Source of the DNA: CAIWHR01 sp963843595
GTDB lineage: Bacteria > Pseudomonadota > Gammaproteobacteria > Burkholderiales > Casimicrobiaceae
Direction of reading: 5' to 3'
Assembly (NCBI GenBank): GCA_963843595.1
Contig: CAWJLG010000001.1
Coordinates: 1 to 64,000, forward strand
Length of the DNA: 64,000 bases
The notes beneath the pieces were generated by a model, which searched no databases, was not told the DNA's origin, and saw only the letters and a list, made by a program, of their open reading frames with translations. This document shows positions 43,947 to 52,636 of this stretch, piece by piece. The stretch's first letter is position 1; each line of letters opens with the position of its first letter. The position numbers were made by a program, and so were the translations under genes.

Positions 43947-45443
43947 TCAATGCGCTGCCCCGCCTGCCGGCGCTGTTCGGGTCGCCGACGGGTTCTCGAA
44001 CAGCGCGCGGGCGTCGTCGGCAACGAACGTGTAGCGGCGATTGCAGAACTCGCAGGTCACGCCGACCAGGCCCTGTTCGACGAGGATGCTCTCGACCTCG
44101 GCGCGGCCCAGCATGCGCAGCACCTGCGCGACCTTGTCCGTCGAGCAGCGGCAGCGGAACTGCACGCGGCGTGCCGCGAAGAGGCGCAGGTCGTCGTCGG
44201 GGAAGTGCGCGCCAAGCAGCGCTTCCACGCCGGCGGCCGCGAGAAGGCTTCGGGGCGCAAGCCGGCCGAGCTGCGAGGATGCGCGCTCCCAGGTCGCGTC
44301 GTCCGCTGCCGCCGCACCAGGCAGCCGCTGCAGCAGGAGACCGCGCACCCGGGTGTCGTCGACCGCCAGCACCATCCTGCTGTCGATTTGCTCGGACGCG
44401 GAGAGGTAGTGCTCGATCAGTGCCGCTACCGAGCTTGCTTCCAGGGCGACGATGCCCTGATAGATCGGACCGCCGTCGCGGGGGTCGAGCGTGATGGCGA
44501 GTCGGCTGCTCGTGACGTCGCCGGCGAGCATGGCGAGCGAGGCCTCGGCCGGCAGCAGGTCGGCCGCACTGCTCCACTGTGCCGTTGCGCGGAGATTGAG
44601 TTCGGCGTCGCATTCCACGACGAGCAGCCGGACCGGACCGGTCCCCTGCAACTGGACGCCGAGCGCGCCTTTGAACTTGAGCGTCGACGCGAGCAGCGCG
44701 GCGGCCGCGAGCAGTTCGGCGAGCGCGCGGCGAAGCGCCGGCGGATACGGATGGCAGCCAAGGATCTCGCGGCACACACCGTCGATGCTCACCACGGCGC
44801 CGCGAACGGCCGCGTGTTCGAACACGAAGCGCGACAGGGTGTCGCCGAAGCCGACGGATTCCGGAGCGGGCGTCAACGCTTCGAGTTCGACCGTGTAGAG
44901 GGTCATCGGCATCGCCGAATTCTTGTCGAACGTGGCGCCGGCCTCGATGCCCGCCTTCGCAATCGCGGTGGCCGACCGGAGGCGCGGGTATTGCGCGTAC
45001 ATCGCTCCGAGCGCGAACTCCCGCCCCGAGCCGACGGCCCAGAACCGGGTGTACTCGAACACCTCGCGCATCGAGTACACGCCGAAAATCCCGTTCTGAT
45101 TGGCGATGAGCGCCGTGATCTGCGTCGATTCGTAAGGGTCGTCCTCTTCCTCCTTCGGGTTGAGGAAGTGCTGCTCCTTGAGGATCGGGTGCAGCTTGCG
45201 AAACGTTTCGAAAATCGCCGCCTTGTTCGAGAAGTCCAGGTCGCTGTGCTTCGCGAGCAGGCTTTCGAAGACCAGTTGATGCGCGGCGCTGCCGCAGAGG
45301 CCGACGTAGGTACCCTTGTAATGGACGATCTTGTCGAACGTCCGGTCGTAGTCGGCGGAAAGTCGGGTGTCGCCGAACGTCGTCAGCGAGTCCGCGGCGA
45401 TGGCGATTTCGTGGTTCTTGCGTACGGCAACCAGGGTGGTCAT
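43947..45443 (-). CDS. Fusion of BPH-type proteasome homologue and redox chaperone Hsp33 (HslO)
   Basis: One uninterrupted 498-codon frame encodes two proteins. Residues 1-188 match the betaproteobacterial proteasome homologue (BPH), an HslV/Anbu-like Ntn hydrolase: MTTLVAVRKNHEIAIAADSL (Thr2 would be the N-terminal nucleophile), FGDTRL, GTYVGLCGSAA and FWAVGSGREFALGA. Residues from about 197 (DTLSRFVFEHAAVRG) form a complete Hsp33 with ALLASTLKFKG, VRLLVVECDAEL and the zinc redox switch CRC (about 428) and CEFC (about 461). No stop separates them; the junction reads TLYTVELEALTPAPESVGFG. An internal TTG at 44876 could also start a separate HslO. The upstream SD is weak. The alternative is a lost stop from sequence error. 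Confidence 0.85.
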   Translation of the reverse strand: MTTLVAVRKNHEIAIAADSLTTFGDTRLSADYDRTFDKIVHYKGTYVGLCGSAAHQLVFESLLAKHSDLDFSNKAAIFETFRKLHPILKEQHFLNPKEEEDDPYESTQITALIANQNGIFGVYSMREVFEYTRFWAVGSGREFALGAMYAQYPRLRSATAIAKAGIEAGATFDKNSAMPMTLYTVELEALTPAPESVGFGDTLSRFVFEHAAVRGAVVSIDGVCREILGCHPYPPALRRALAELLAAAALLASTLKFKGALGVQLQGTGPVRLLVVECDAELNLRATAQWSSAADLLPAEASLAMLAGDVTSSRLAITLDPRDGGPIYQGIVALEASSVAALIEHYLSASEQIDSRMVLAVDDTRVRGLLLQRLPGAAAADDATWERASSQLGRLAPRSLLAAAGVEALLGAHFPDDDLRLFAARRVQFRCRCSTDKVAQVLRMLGRAEVESILVEQGLVGVTCEFCNRRYTFVADDARALFENPSATRTAPAGGAAH

Positions 45444-45510
45444 GGGGGAGAGGGACTCCGCCCCGCGGCGACGAAAACGGCGATGCCGACCGCAGCGGGA
45501 AAACTTTGCA

Positions 45511-46458
45511 TTATACCGCTCCGTGCATCCCCTCCGCGAACGCCTCGGGCGCCGGCAGCATCGGTACCGGCGGCAGCCGTGCAGGGCTCCATGCCCGCGG
45601 CGCCCAGTGCCAGAATTCGTCGACGGTGGTCGGGACAGCCGCGTGGTGCGGCAACGGCTGGTCGAGGAAGCGCCACGCGGCGAGGAGCGTGGCGATCGCA
45701 TCGTCACCGAGGGCCGGGGCGCCGGTCTGCTTGGAGAGCTTCTCGCCGCTTCGTCCGAGCGCGACCGGGACGTGCAGATATTCGGGCGTCGGATAGCCGA
45801 GGCGTCGCTGCAGGAATATCTGCCGCGGTGTCGACACGAGCAGGTCGGCGCCGCGAACGACGTGGGTGACGCCCTGCAGCGCATCGTCGACGACCACGGC
45901 GAGCTGGTAGGCGAACAATCCGTCGGCGCGTCTGACGACGAAGTCGCCGACGTCGCGCGCGAGATCCTGCGTCTGCGGACCCTGCAACCGGTCGGTGAAG
46001 TGCACGGTCTCCTGTCCGACGCGAACACGGAGGGCGCGTTGCGTGCGCCCCGCACGGTCACTGGCGACGCCGTCGCGGCACGTTCCCGGGTAGACGCGCT
46101 CGCCGCCCGCGCCGACCGGAGCGGACTCGAGCTCCCGGCGCGTGCAGGCACACTCATAGACGAGCTTCCGGGCCTGCAGCGCAACGAGCGCTGCTGCGTA
46201 GAAATCGCTACGCTCCGATTGCCGCACCACGGGGCCATCCCAGGCGAAGCCGTGGCGCTCCAGTGCGGCCATCATCGCGCGTTCGGCGCCCGGCCGCGCG
46301 CGCTGCAGATCGACGTCCTCGATGCGCAACAGCCATTCGCCGCCGGCGGCGCGCGCGTCGCAGCAGCTCGCCAGCGCGGCCACGAGCGAACCGAAATGCA
46401 GCGGACCGGTGGGGGATGGGGCGAAGCGGCCGCGGTACCCGGCCGGCGCGACGCTCAC
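45511..46458 (-). CDS. gluQ: Glutamyl-Q tRNA(Asp) synthetase
   Basis: A truncated glutamyl-tRNA synthetase paralogue that adds glutamate to queuosine in tRNA(Asp). The 315-residue protein has the HIGH-like PSPTGPLHFGS (about 14-24), zinc-ligand cysteines CACTRREL and YPGTCRDG, VRGADLL and the KMSKS-like GEKLSKQT (about 241-248), and no anticodon-binding domain. It uses the modified base whose synthesis is completed by QueG, encoded 11 kb away. Its start overlaps the transglycosylase stop (ATGA). Confidence 0.94.
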   Translation of the reverse strand: MSVAPAGYRGRFAPSPTGPLHFGSLVAALASCCDARAAGGEWLLRIEDVDLQRARPGAERAMMAALERHGFAWDGPVVRQSERSDFYAAALVALQARKLVYECACTRRELESAPVGAGGERVYPGTCRDGVASDRAGRTQRALRVRVGQETVHFTDRLQGPQTQDLARDVGDFVVRRADGLFAYQLAVVVDDALQGVTHVVRGADLLVSTPRQIFLQRRLGYPTPEYLHVPVALGRSGEKLSKQTGAPALGDDAIATLLAAWRFLDQPLPHHAAVPTTVDEFWHWAPRAWSPARLPPVPMLPAPEAFAEGMHGAV

Positions 46459-47099
46459 CGCGGCGCGACGGCGCCGAGCCGGGTGGGCGAGGGCGGTTCG
46501 AAGCGATACCGATGCATCGCCGCGACGACGGCGCTCGGATACTCGGACCGACCCAGGCTGCCGTTGTAGCGGCCCAGCGCACGATAGAGGTCGCCGTTTT
46601 CGATGTCGAGGTAGTGGCGCAGGATCACGCAGCCGTAGCGCAGGTTCGTGCGCAGGTTGAACAGGTTCTGATCCGCGGACCCGATGAGCCTGACCCAGAA
46701 CGGCATCACCTGCATGAAGCCGCGCGCATCGGCACTCGATATCGCGTATTTCTTGAATCCGCTCTCGTGATGCATCACGCCGAGGACAAGCTGCGGATCG
46801 AGTCCGGCGCGCACGGCTTCGTAGTGGACCGTGGCGAGCAGTTCCCGCCGCTCGCGTTCATCCCCGAGGCGCCAGGCAAGGCGACGGCCCATCTCCGTCA
46901 GCCAGGGCTGCAGGTCCGGCCGGTTGACGTAATCGGCGGGAACCGGATTGTCGGCGATTGCCCGCTGCAGGCCTGCCGCGACGGATGGCGCGAGCTGCTC
47001 CTCGACCTGCGCGCCGGCGTCCGCCGGCAGCGGCGCGAGCAGGGCCGCCACCATCAAGGCGATGCCGGAGAGCGTTGCACGGGTGCCGAACCACGTCAT
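46455..47099 (-). CDS. Lytic murein transglycosylase (SLT domain)
   Basis: A 214-residue exported enzyme that cleaves peptidoglycan glycan strands. Signal peptide to about residue 29 (PLPADAGAQ); SLT domain at about 85-200 with the catalytic Glu in VMHHESGF (about 112), followed by YAISSADARGFMQVMPFW and the N-terminal-lobe motif ALGRYNGSLG. It overlaps both neighbours by ATGA junctions, forming proS-slt-gluQ. Confidence 0.92.
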   Translation of the reverse strand: MTWFGTRATLSGIALMVAALLAPLPADAGAQVEEQLAPSVAAGLQRAIADNPVPADYVNRPDLQPWLTEMGRRLAWRLGDERERRELLATVHYEAVRAGLDPQLVLGVMHHESGFKKYAISSADARGFMQVMPFWVRLIGSADQNLFNLRTNLRYGCVILRHYLDIENGDLYRALGRYNGSLGRSEYPSAVVAAMHRYRFEPPSPTRLGAVAPR

Positions 47100-48826
47100 G
47101 CGATACCCAGCTTTCCCTTGACGAAGGTCGCAATCTCCGCGACGGGCACGTTGGTTGCCGTCGCGTCGCGTCGCGACTGGAACTCGATCCTGCCGTCCTT
47201 GAGGCCGCGATCGCCGATCGTCACCCGGTACGGGATGCCGATCAACTCCAGGTCAGCAAACATCACGCCAGGACGCTCGGCGCGGTCGTCGAGCAATACC
47301 TCGATGCCGGCGGCGTCGAGCTCGTCGTGCAGGCGATCGGCGAGCGCGCGCACCGCCTCGCTGCGGTCGTAGCCGACCGGTGCGATGGCCACCGCGAAGG
47401 GGGCCATCGCCTCCGGCCACGCGATCCCGCGCTCGTCGTGGTTCTGCTCGATCGCGGCGGCCACGACACGGGTGACGCCGATGCCGTAACAACCCATTTC
47501 GATCAGGTGGGATTGACCGGCCGGGTCCAGATAAGTTGCACCCATCGCCTCCGAGTATTTCGTCCCGAGGGCGAAGACGTGGCCGACCTCGATCCCGCGG
47601 ACGATCTCGAGCGCGCCCTTGCCGTCGGGGCTCGGGTCGCCGGGAACGACGTTGCGCAGGTCCGCGATCGTGTCGGGTGCGCGGCAGTCGCGACCGAAAT
47701 TGACGCCGCGCAGGTGGAAATCCGCCTCGTTGGCGCCGCAGACGAAATCGCTCATCGCCGCCACCGATCGATCCGCGATCAGCGTCAGCTCCTTCGGGAT
47801 ACCCACGGGGCCGAGATAGCCGGCCGGCGCCCCGATCGCCGCGCGAATTTCGGCCTCGGTCGCCCAGCGGAACCCTTCGAGCAACGGAATCTTGCTGACC
47901 TTCACTTCGTTGAGCGTGTGGTCACCCCGCAGGAGCAGCATGAAGATGCGCGCCGGCTGGCCCTCGGTGTCGACGGCGAGCATGATGCACTTGACCGTTC
48001 GCTGCAGCGCAAGGCCCAGGAGTGCGGCAACCTCCTCGCAGGTCGTCTGGCCGGGCGTGGCGACCCGCTGCATCGTTTCGGCCGGGACGGGCCGCGGTGT
48101 TGCCGGCCCCAGCGCCTCGGCTTGCTCGACATTGGCGGCGTAGTCCGAGGTCGGGCAAAACGCAATCGCGTCTTCGCCGGAGTCCGCCAGCACCTGGAAC
48201 TCGTGCGACGCGAAGCCGCCGATGGCGCCGGTGTCCGCCTGTACCGCGCGGAACTTCAGGCCGAGCCGCGTGAAGATCCGCTCGTAGGCGTCATACATCG
48301 CGCGGTAGCTCGTCATCAGCGCATCGCGGTCGGTGTCGAACGAATACGCGTCTTTCATCAGGAACTCGCGGCCGCGCATCACGCCGAAGCGCGGGCGGAT
48401 CTCGTCGCGGAACTTGACCTGTATCTGGTAGAGGTTCACCGGCAGCTGGCGATAGCTGCGAATATCCTTGCGCACGATGTCCGTCATCGGCTCCTCGTGC
48501 GTGGGACCGAACAGGAAGTCGCGCTCGTGCCGGTCGCGGATCTTCAGGAGCTGCGGGCCGAACTTGTCCCAGCGGCCGGTCTCCTGCCACAGTTCCGCGG
48601 GGATCACGTGCGGAAGGTAGCACTCGAGGGCGCCGGCGCGGTTCATCTCCTCGCGCACGACCTGCTCGACCTTGCGCAGCGTGACGAGGCCGAGCGGCAG
48701 CCACGAGTAGATGCCGGAGCTGACTTTCTTGATGAGCCCGGCGCGAAGCATGAGCTTCTGGCTCGTGATCTCCGCTTCCGCGGGCGCTTCCTTCAACGTC
48801 TGGATGTAGAACTTTGATACTCGCAT
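47096..48826 (-). CDS. proS: Prolyl-tRNA synthetase
   Basis: The class II bacterial-type ProRS, 576 residues (572 in E. coli). Motif 1-2 regions SGIYSWLPLG and RHERDFLFGPTHEE, FRDEIRPRFGVMRGREFLMKDAYSF-region (about 138-162), the inserted editing (INS) domain (about 225-380), motif 3 GCYGIGVTR (about 447) and the C-terminal anticodon-binding domain are all seen. It starts the proS-slt-gluQ operon. Confidence 0.97.
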   Translation of the reverse strand: MRVSKFYIQTLKEAPAEAEITSQKLMLRAGLIKKVSSGIYSWLPLGLVTLRKVEQVVREEMNRAGALECYLPHVIPAELWQETGRWDKFGPQLLKIRDRHERDFLFGPTHEEPMTDIVRKDIRSYRQLPVNLYQIQVKFRDEIRPRFGVMRGREFLMKDAYSFDTDRDALMTSYRAMYDAYERIFTRLGLKFRAVQADTGAIGGFASHEFQVLADSGEDAIAFCPTSDYAANVEQAEALGPATPRPVPAETMQRVATPGQTTCEEVAALLGLALQRTVKCIMLAVDTEGQPARIFMLLLRGDHTLNEVKVSKIPLLEGFRWATEAEIRAAIGAPAGYLGPVGIPKELTLIADRSVAAMSDFVCGANEADFHLRGVNFGRDCRAPDTIADLRNVVPGDPSPDGKGALEIVRGIEVGHVFALGTKYSEAMGATYLDPAGQSHLIEMGCYGIGVTRVVAAAIEQNHDERGIAWPEAMAPFAVAIAPVGYDRSEAVRALADRLHDELDAAGIEVLLDDRAERPGVMFADLELIGIPYRVTIGDRGLKDGRIEFQSRRDATATNVPVAEIATFVKGKLGIA

Positions 48827-49002
48827 GATGCTGTTTTTGTTAAGTAAACGAGGATTGTACCGCGGACCCACGATGACGTCGGGCCAAGTCAGTCGCCGCA
48901 GACGAGCGCAAACGGCACCGACTGCGCGGGTCGGGGCCGTCGATCATGGCTTGGCGACCATGGTCCATGGGCCGCATGTCGGACCGGAGGGCGTCCTGAC
49001 GC

Positions 49003-49039
49003 TGAAAATGCCCGGGGGCGCCGCCAAGGCGCCCCCGGG
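49003..49039 (-). terminator. Strong hairpin terminator after uspA
   Basis: A perfect 12-bp stem CCCGGGGGCGCC / GGCGCCCCCGGG with loop TTGGC (minus strand) is followed by ATTTTC, about 40 bases past the uspA stop. Confidence 0.7.
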
Positions 49040-49076
49040 AGCGGCGGCGGGGCCGGGAAGCCCCGCGGAAGCCGCC

Positions 49077-49520
49077 TTATCGGACCACGATGACCGGCAG
49101 CTTGCTGTGCGTCAGGACCTTCTGCGTCTCGCTGCCGAGCAGCAGCGCCGACACGCCGCGGCGCCCGTGTGACGCCATCACGATGGCGTCACACTTGTGC
49201 TTCTTCGCCGCGTTGAGGATCGCCTCCCACGGCGCGGCGGCGATGGTATAGGCCGTCGCACATTCGATCTTCGCCGCCTTGCTTCTGACCGCTACGGCCT
49301 CGAGAATCTTCTCCGCGTCCGCCGCCGCGAGCTTCGCGTATTCCTTGCGCGACACCGGCTCATAGACGACGCCGTCGGCATAGGCGGGCAGCGGGTAATC
49401 GGGCGCGGCATAGAATGCGGTGATCTTTGCGCCGACAGCCTGCGCAAGGCCGACCGCGTGGGCGACGGCCTTGTCGGACAGCTTGGAACCGTCGGTGGCT
49501 ACCAGGATGTTCTTGTACAT
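49077..49520 (-). CDS. uspA: Universal stress protein, UspA family
   Basis: A 147-residue universal stress protein. The N-terminal YKNILVATDGS is typical and the ATP-binding pattern GRRGVSALLLGSETQKVL (about 122-139) is intact, so it is the nucleotide-binding type. An FNR-type box and -10 element lie upstream, and it is divergent from the cbb3 assembly gene ccoI, so induction at low oxygen is likely. GAGGAG precedes the start. Confidence 0.94.
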   Translation of the reverse strand: MYKNILVATDGSKLSDKAVAHAVGLAQAVGAKITAFYAAPDYPLPAYADGVVYEPVSRKEYAKLAAADAEKILEAVAVRSKAAKIECATAYTIAAAPWEAILNAAKKHKCDAIVMASHGRRGVSALLLGSETQKVLTHSKLPVIVVR

Positions 49521-49560
49521 GGTTCCACTCCTCGACACGATGGGACGACTACGCACATTC

Positions 49561-49601
49561 ATTATCCGCTGCATCATCACCCGGGCGTTGACCGAAATCA
49601 A
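49561..49601 (-). promoter_or_regulatory. Predicted FNR-dependent promoter of uspA
   Basis: TTGAC-CGAA-ATCAA (49588-49601) lies 31 bases, centre to centre, from GATAAT on the minus strand (49566-49561), compatible with class II FNR activation of uspA. No matching -10 exists in the ccoI direction. Confidence 0.6.
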
Positions 49602-49678
49602 CCGTCGTATTGTCCACCATCAAACTCGTCCGGACTTCCCGTTGACCCTCGCGGCTGACGCGCCGTAGATTGCGCCGG

Positions 49679-52255
49679 ATGCGCCCCTCCCTGAACGCAC
49701 TGGAACCGGTGGCGTCGGCCCCGGCCACGGTGACGGGCGCGGCGACCGACGCCGCCGTCTGCTACCACTGCGGGAATCCGAATCCTCGCTCCGCGCCCTG
49801 GCACGCCACATTGAACGGCGCCGAGCGTCGATTTTGCTGCGGGGGCTGCCTCGGCATCGCGCAGGCCATTCATTCCGCCGGGCTCGATGCCTTCTACGCA
49901 CAGCGAACCGCTCTTGCCGAACGCCCCGGCCCGGAGATCGATCACGCGGACGAATGGTCGCAATGGGACGACGCCGCCGCGCAATCCGGACTCGTGCGGG
50001 CGGCGGGTGACGACCGGCTCGAGATCTCGCTGCTGCTCGAGGGGCTGCACTGTGGTGCATGTGTGTGGCTGATCGAGTCCTGGCTCGGGCGTCTTGATGG
50101 CGTCGTCGAAGCGAGTGTGAATTTCGCGACCCGCCGGGCGCGAGTCGTCTGGGACCCTGGCCGGCTGCGGCTGTCGGCACTGCTGCGTGCCGTTACTGCG
50201 ATCGGCTACCGCGCCTACCCGTACGATCCGGCGCGGCGCGAGGCGTTGGTGCAGCGTGAAAGTCGAACGATGCTGGTGCGCATGGCCGTCGCGATGCTCG
50301 CGATGATGCAGGTGATGATGTTTGCCGTGCCGACGTACATCACCGTGGACGGCGTGGAACCCCAGCACCGGCTGCTGCTGGAGTGGGCGAGCCTCACGCT
50401 GACTCTGCCCGCGCTGCTCTATTCCGCGGCGCCGTTTTTCCGTGGCGCGTGGCGCGACCTTCGGATGTTCCGGCCGGGCATGGACGTTCCGGTGGCGCTC
50501 GGACTCGCGGCCGCCTTCGCCGCAAGCGCCTGGTCGACCTGGCGTGGTGAAGGCGACGTCTACTACGACTCGGTGACGATGTTCATCGCGCTCCTGCTGC
50601 TCGCGCGATACGTGGAGCTGGTCGCGCGGCGGCGGGCCGGCGACGCCGTCGAAGCGGTCGCGCGCGCCCGACCCGCGACGGCCGAGCGCTACGTGGCGTG
50701 GCCCGCGCGTGACGTGGAGACCGTGGGTGCGGCGACGCTCGCCGCCGGTGACCTCGTCCTGGTGCGGCCGGGGGCGACGCTTCCCGCCGATGGCGTGGTC
50801 GTCGAGGGCCGCGCAAACGTCGAGGAGGCGATTCTCACCGGCGAGTCGCGGCCGCAGCCCAGGACCGCGGACGATGCGGTCCTTGCCGGCTGTGTCGTGC
50901 GCGACGGCGCGCTGGTGGTTCGCGTGATCGCGGCCGGTGAGGCGACACGGCTTGCGGCGGTCGAGCGTCTGGTCGAACGCGCGGCGTCCGAACGCCCGCG
51001 CATCGCGCGTGTCGCCGATCGGATCGCTGCATGGTTCGTTGCGGCGCTGCTCGTCCTGGCCGGCCTGACGGCGGTCTGGTGGTGGCACCACGATCCGGTA
51101 CGTACGCTCGCGGTCACGTTCGCAGTGCTCGTCGTGTCGTGCCCGTGTGCGTTGTCGCTCGCCACGCCCGCGGCGCTTGCCGCGGCGGTGGGCGCGTTGG
51201 GTCGGCGGCACATCGTCGTCGCCCACGCCGATGCGCTGGAGACGCTCGCTCGCATCACGCACGTCGTGTTCGACAAGACCGGTACGCTGACGACGGGCCG
51301 CATCACGCTCCAGGACGTCGTTCCGCTGCGCGGCTCGGCTGCGCACGCCTCGCTGGCGCTCGTCGCCGGCCTCGAGGCGCAGTCCGAGCACCCGCTGGCG
51401 ATAGCGCTGAGGAACGCTGCCGCCGGCGTGCCGGCCGCGCACGCGGAGCAGTTGCGCACGGTGGCGGGGCAAGGCGTCGAGGGCATCGTCGGAGGGCGGA
51501 CATTGCGCTGCGGTCGGCCGGAATTCGTCGCCGCGCTATCCGGTGCGGCGCTGCCGACGGAAATTTCACGTGCCGATCCCGCGGCGACGCTGGTCGCACT
51601 GGGCGACGAGCGCGGATTCGACACGCTGTTCGTTCTCGGCGACACGCTGCGGCCGGGCGCGGCCGCGTTGATCCGGCGACTGGCGGCGCTCGACATCGTT
51701 CCCGTGCTGCTCTCGGGTGACCGCGCATCGACGGTGGCGGCAGTCGCAACCACGCTCGGCATCGCCGACGCTCGTGCCGACGCACTGCCGGAGGACAAGC
51801 GTTCCGCGATCGCGGGATTGCAGGCCGGCGGCGCCGTGGTGGCGATGGTCGGCGACGGCATCAACGACGCACCGTCCCTCGCGCAGGCACAGGTGTCGGT
51901 GAGCCTGGGCAGTGCCACGCCGCTGGCGCAATGGACCGCCGACGTCGTCGTTCTCTCGGATGCGCTGCCGCCAATTGCCGACGCGATCGTGCACGCGCGC
52001 CGCGCGCATTCGATCGTTCGCCAGAACCTCGGCTGGGCGTTCGCCTACAATGTCGTCGCCATTCCGGCCGCGGCGTTCGGTTACGTGACACCGCTGGTCG
52101 CGGCGCTCGGCATGTCGATCTCGTCGCTGGTGGTCGTCGGCAACGCGCTGCGCGTCGCGCGAATGACGGTCGGCGGCACCGACGCACGCCTGATGGACGG
52201 CGATGCCGCGACAATCGGTCGCACTGCGCCGACACATGACGCCGGGCGCCTATAG
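49679..52255 (+). CDS. ccoI: Copper-transporting P-type ATPase CcoI (FixI)
   Basis: A P1B-type ATPase that supplies copper for the cbb3 oxidase. The 858-residue protein begins with a Cys-rich domain (CYHCGNPNP and RFCCGGCLG, about 31-62), then a heavy-metal-associated domain GLHCGACVW (about 125-133). Eight helices and the catalytic motifs follow: LTGES, the metal-gating SCPCALS (about 488), FDKTGTLTTG (about 532) and MVGDGINDAPS (about 725). TTG at 49670 is an alternative start three codons upstream. Confidence 0.95.
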   Translation: MRPSLNALEPVASAPATVTGAATDAAVCYHCGNPNPRSAPWHATLNGAERRFCCGGCLGIAQAIHSAGLDAFYAQRTALAERPGPEIDHADEWSQWDDAAAQSGLVRAAGDDRLEISLLLEGLHCGACVWLIESWLGRLDGVVEASVNFATRRARVVWDPGRLRLSALLRAVTAIGYRAYPYDPARREALVQRESRTMLVRMAVAMLAMMQVMMFAVPTYITVDGVEPQHRLLLEWASLTLTLPALLYSAAPFFRGAWRDLRMFRPGMDVPVALGLAAAFAASAWSTWRGEGDVYYDSVTMFIALLLLARYVELVARRRAGDAVEAVARARPATAERYVAWPARDVETVGAATLAAGDLVLVRPGATLPADGVVVEGRANVEEAILTGESRPQPRTADDAVLAGCVVRDGALVVRVIAAGEATRLAAVERLVERAASERPRIARVADRIAAWFVAALLVLAGLTAVWWWHHDPVRTLAVTFAVLVVSCPCALSLATPAALAAAVGALGRRHIVVAHADALETLARITHVVFDKTGTLTTGRITLQDVVPLRGSAAHASLALVAGLEAQSEHPLAIALRNAAAGVPAAHAEQLRTVAGQGVEGIVGGRTLRCGRPEFVAALSGAALPTEISRADPAATLVALGDERGFDTLFVLGDTLRPGAAALIRRLAALDIVPVLLSGDRASTVAAVATTLGIADARADALPEDKRSAIAGLQAGGAVVAMVGDGINDAPSLAQAQVSVSLGSATPLAQWTADVVVLSDALPPIADAIVHARRAHSIVRQNLGWAFAYNVVAIPAAAFGYVTPLVAALGMSISSLVVVGNALRVARMTVGGTDARLMDGDAATIGRTAPTHDAGRL

Positions 52256-52262
52256 TCTGATC

Positions 52263-52481
52263 GTGGACATTCTGCTGCTCCTGATTCCGCTGTCGGTCGT
52301 GCTGGCGCTGCTCGTCGGTGCCGGCTTCTGGTGGTCGGTGAAGAGTGGTCAGTTCGACGATCTCGAGGGCCCGGCGCACCGGATCCTCGCCGACGACGAC
52401 AGGCCGGCGGCGACCGACGAACAGAAATCGGCGCCGCCGGCTTTGACTTCGGTCAACTCCGGCGATGCCGGTAAACGGTAG
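52263..52481 (+). CDS. ccoS: cbb3-type oxidase assembly protein CcoS
   Basis: A small assembly factor needed for heme and copper insertion into cbb3 oxidase. With GTG at 52263 the 72-residue product starts DILLLLIPLSVVLALLVGA and continues GFWWSVKSGQFDDLEGPA, matching the family well; ATG at 52236 would add nine residues. The membrane helix is at about 2-25. The 3' part contains the predicted FNR box for ccoN. Confidence 0.9.
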   Translation: MDILLLLIPLSVVLALLVGAGFWWSVKSGQFDDLEGPAHRILADDDRPAATDEQKSAPPALTSVNSGDAGKR

Positions 52482-52484
52482 CAT
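52443..52484 (+). promoter_or_regulatory. Predicted class II FNR promoter for ccoNOQP, inside the end of ccoS
   Basis: TTGAC-TTCG-GTCAA (52443-52456) is a perfect palindrome. Its centre is exactly 32 bases from TAGCAT (52479-52484), a 4/6 match to the -10 consensus, giving a start about 150 bases upstream of ccoN. Confidence 0.65.
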
Positions 52485-52636
52485 CGCGCGCTGCACAATG
52501 GGGTTCGTGCAGTTTGTGGCCGTGCATCCGGAAACGGACGTGGGTGGACAGGCAAGAGAACGAGAACGCACACCGCCCGCAACAGGGCCGTGAGTGGTTC
52601 GGGCGGCGGTATTTTCGAACGCGGGGGGCGACAACG

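Noticed and set aside
43947..46238. Extension of the BPH-Hsp33 frame upstream to 46238
   Set aside because: The extra 265 codons overlap gluQ and are Arg/Ser-rich shadow sequence; the true N-terminus is the MTTLVAV of the proteasome-like domain.
1424..49039. Hairpins at 1434-1454 and 49011-49039 sharing the loop TTGGC as a dispersed repeat family
   Set aside because: Only two copies with different stems; both are adequately explained as terminators.
48825..49172. Rightward 115-codon frame between proS and uspA
   Set aside because: It runs through the uspA terminator hairpin into antisense of uspA, with no SD and no conserved features.
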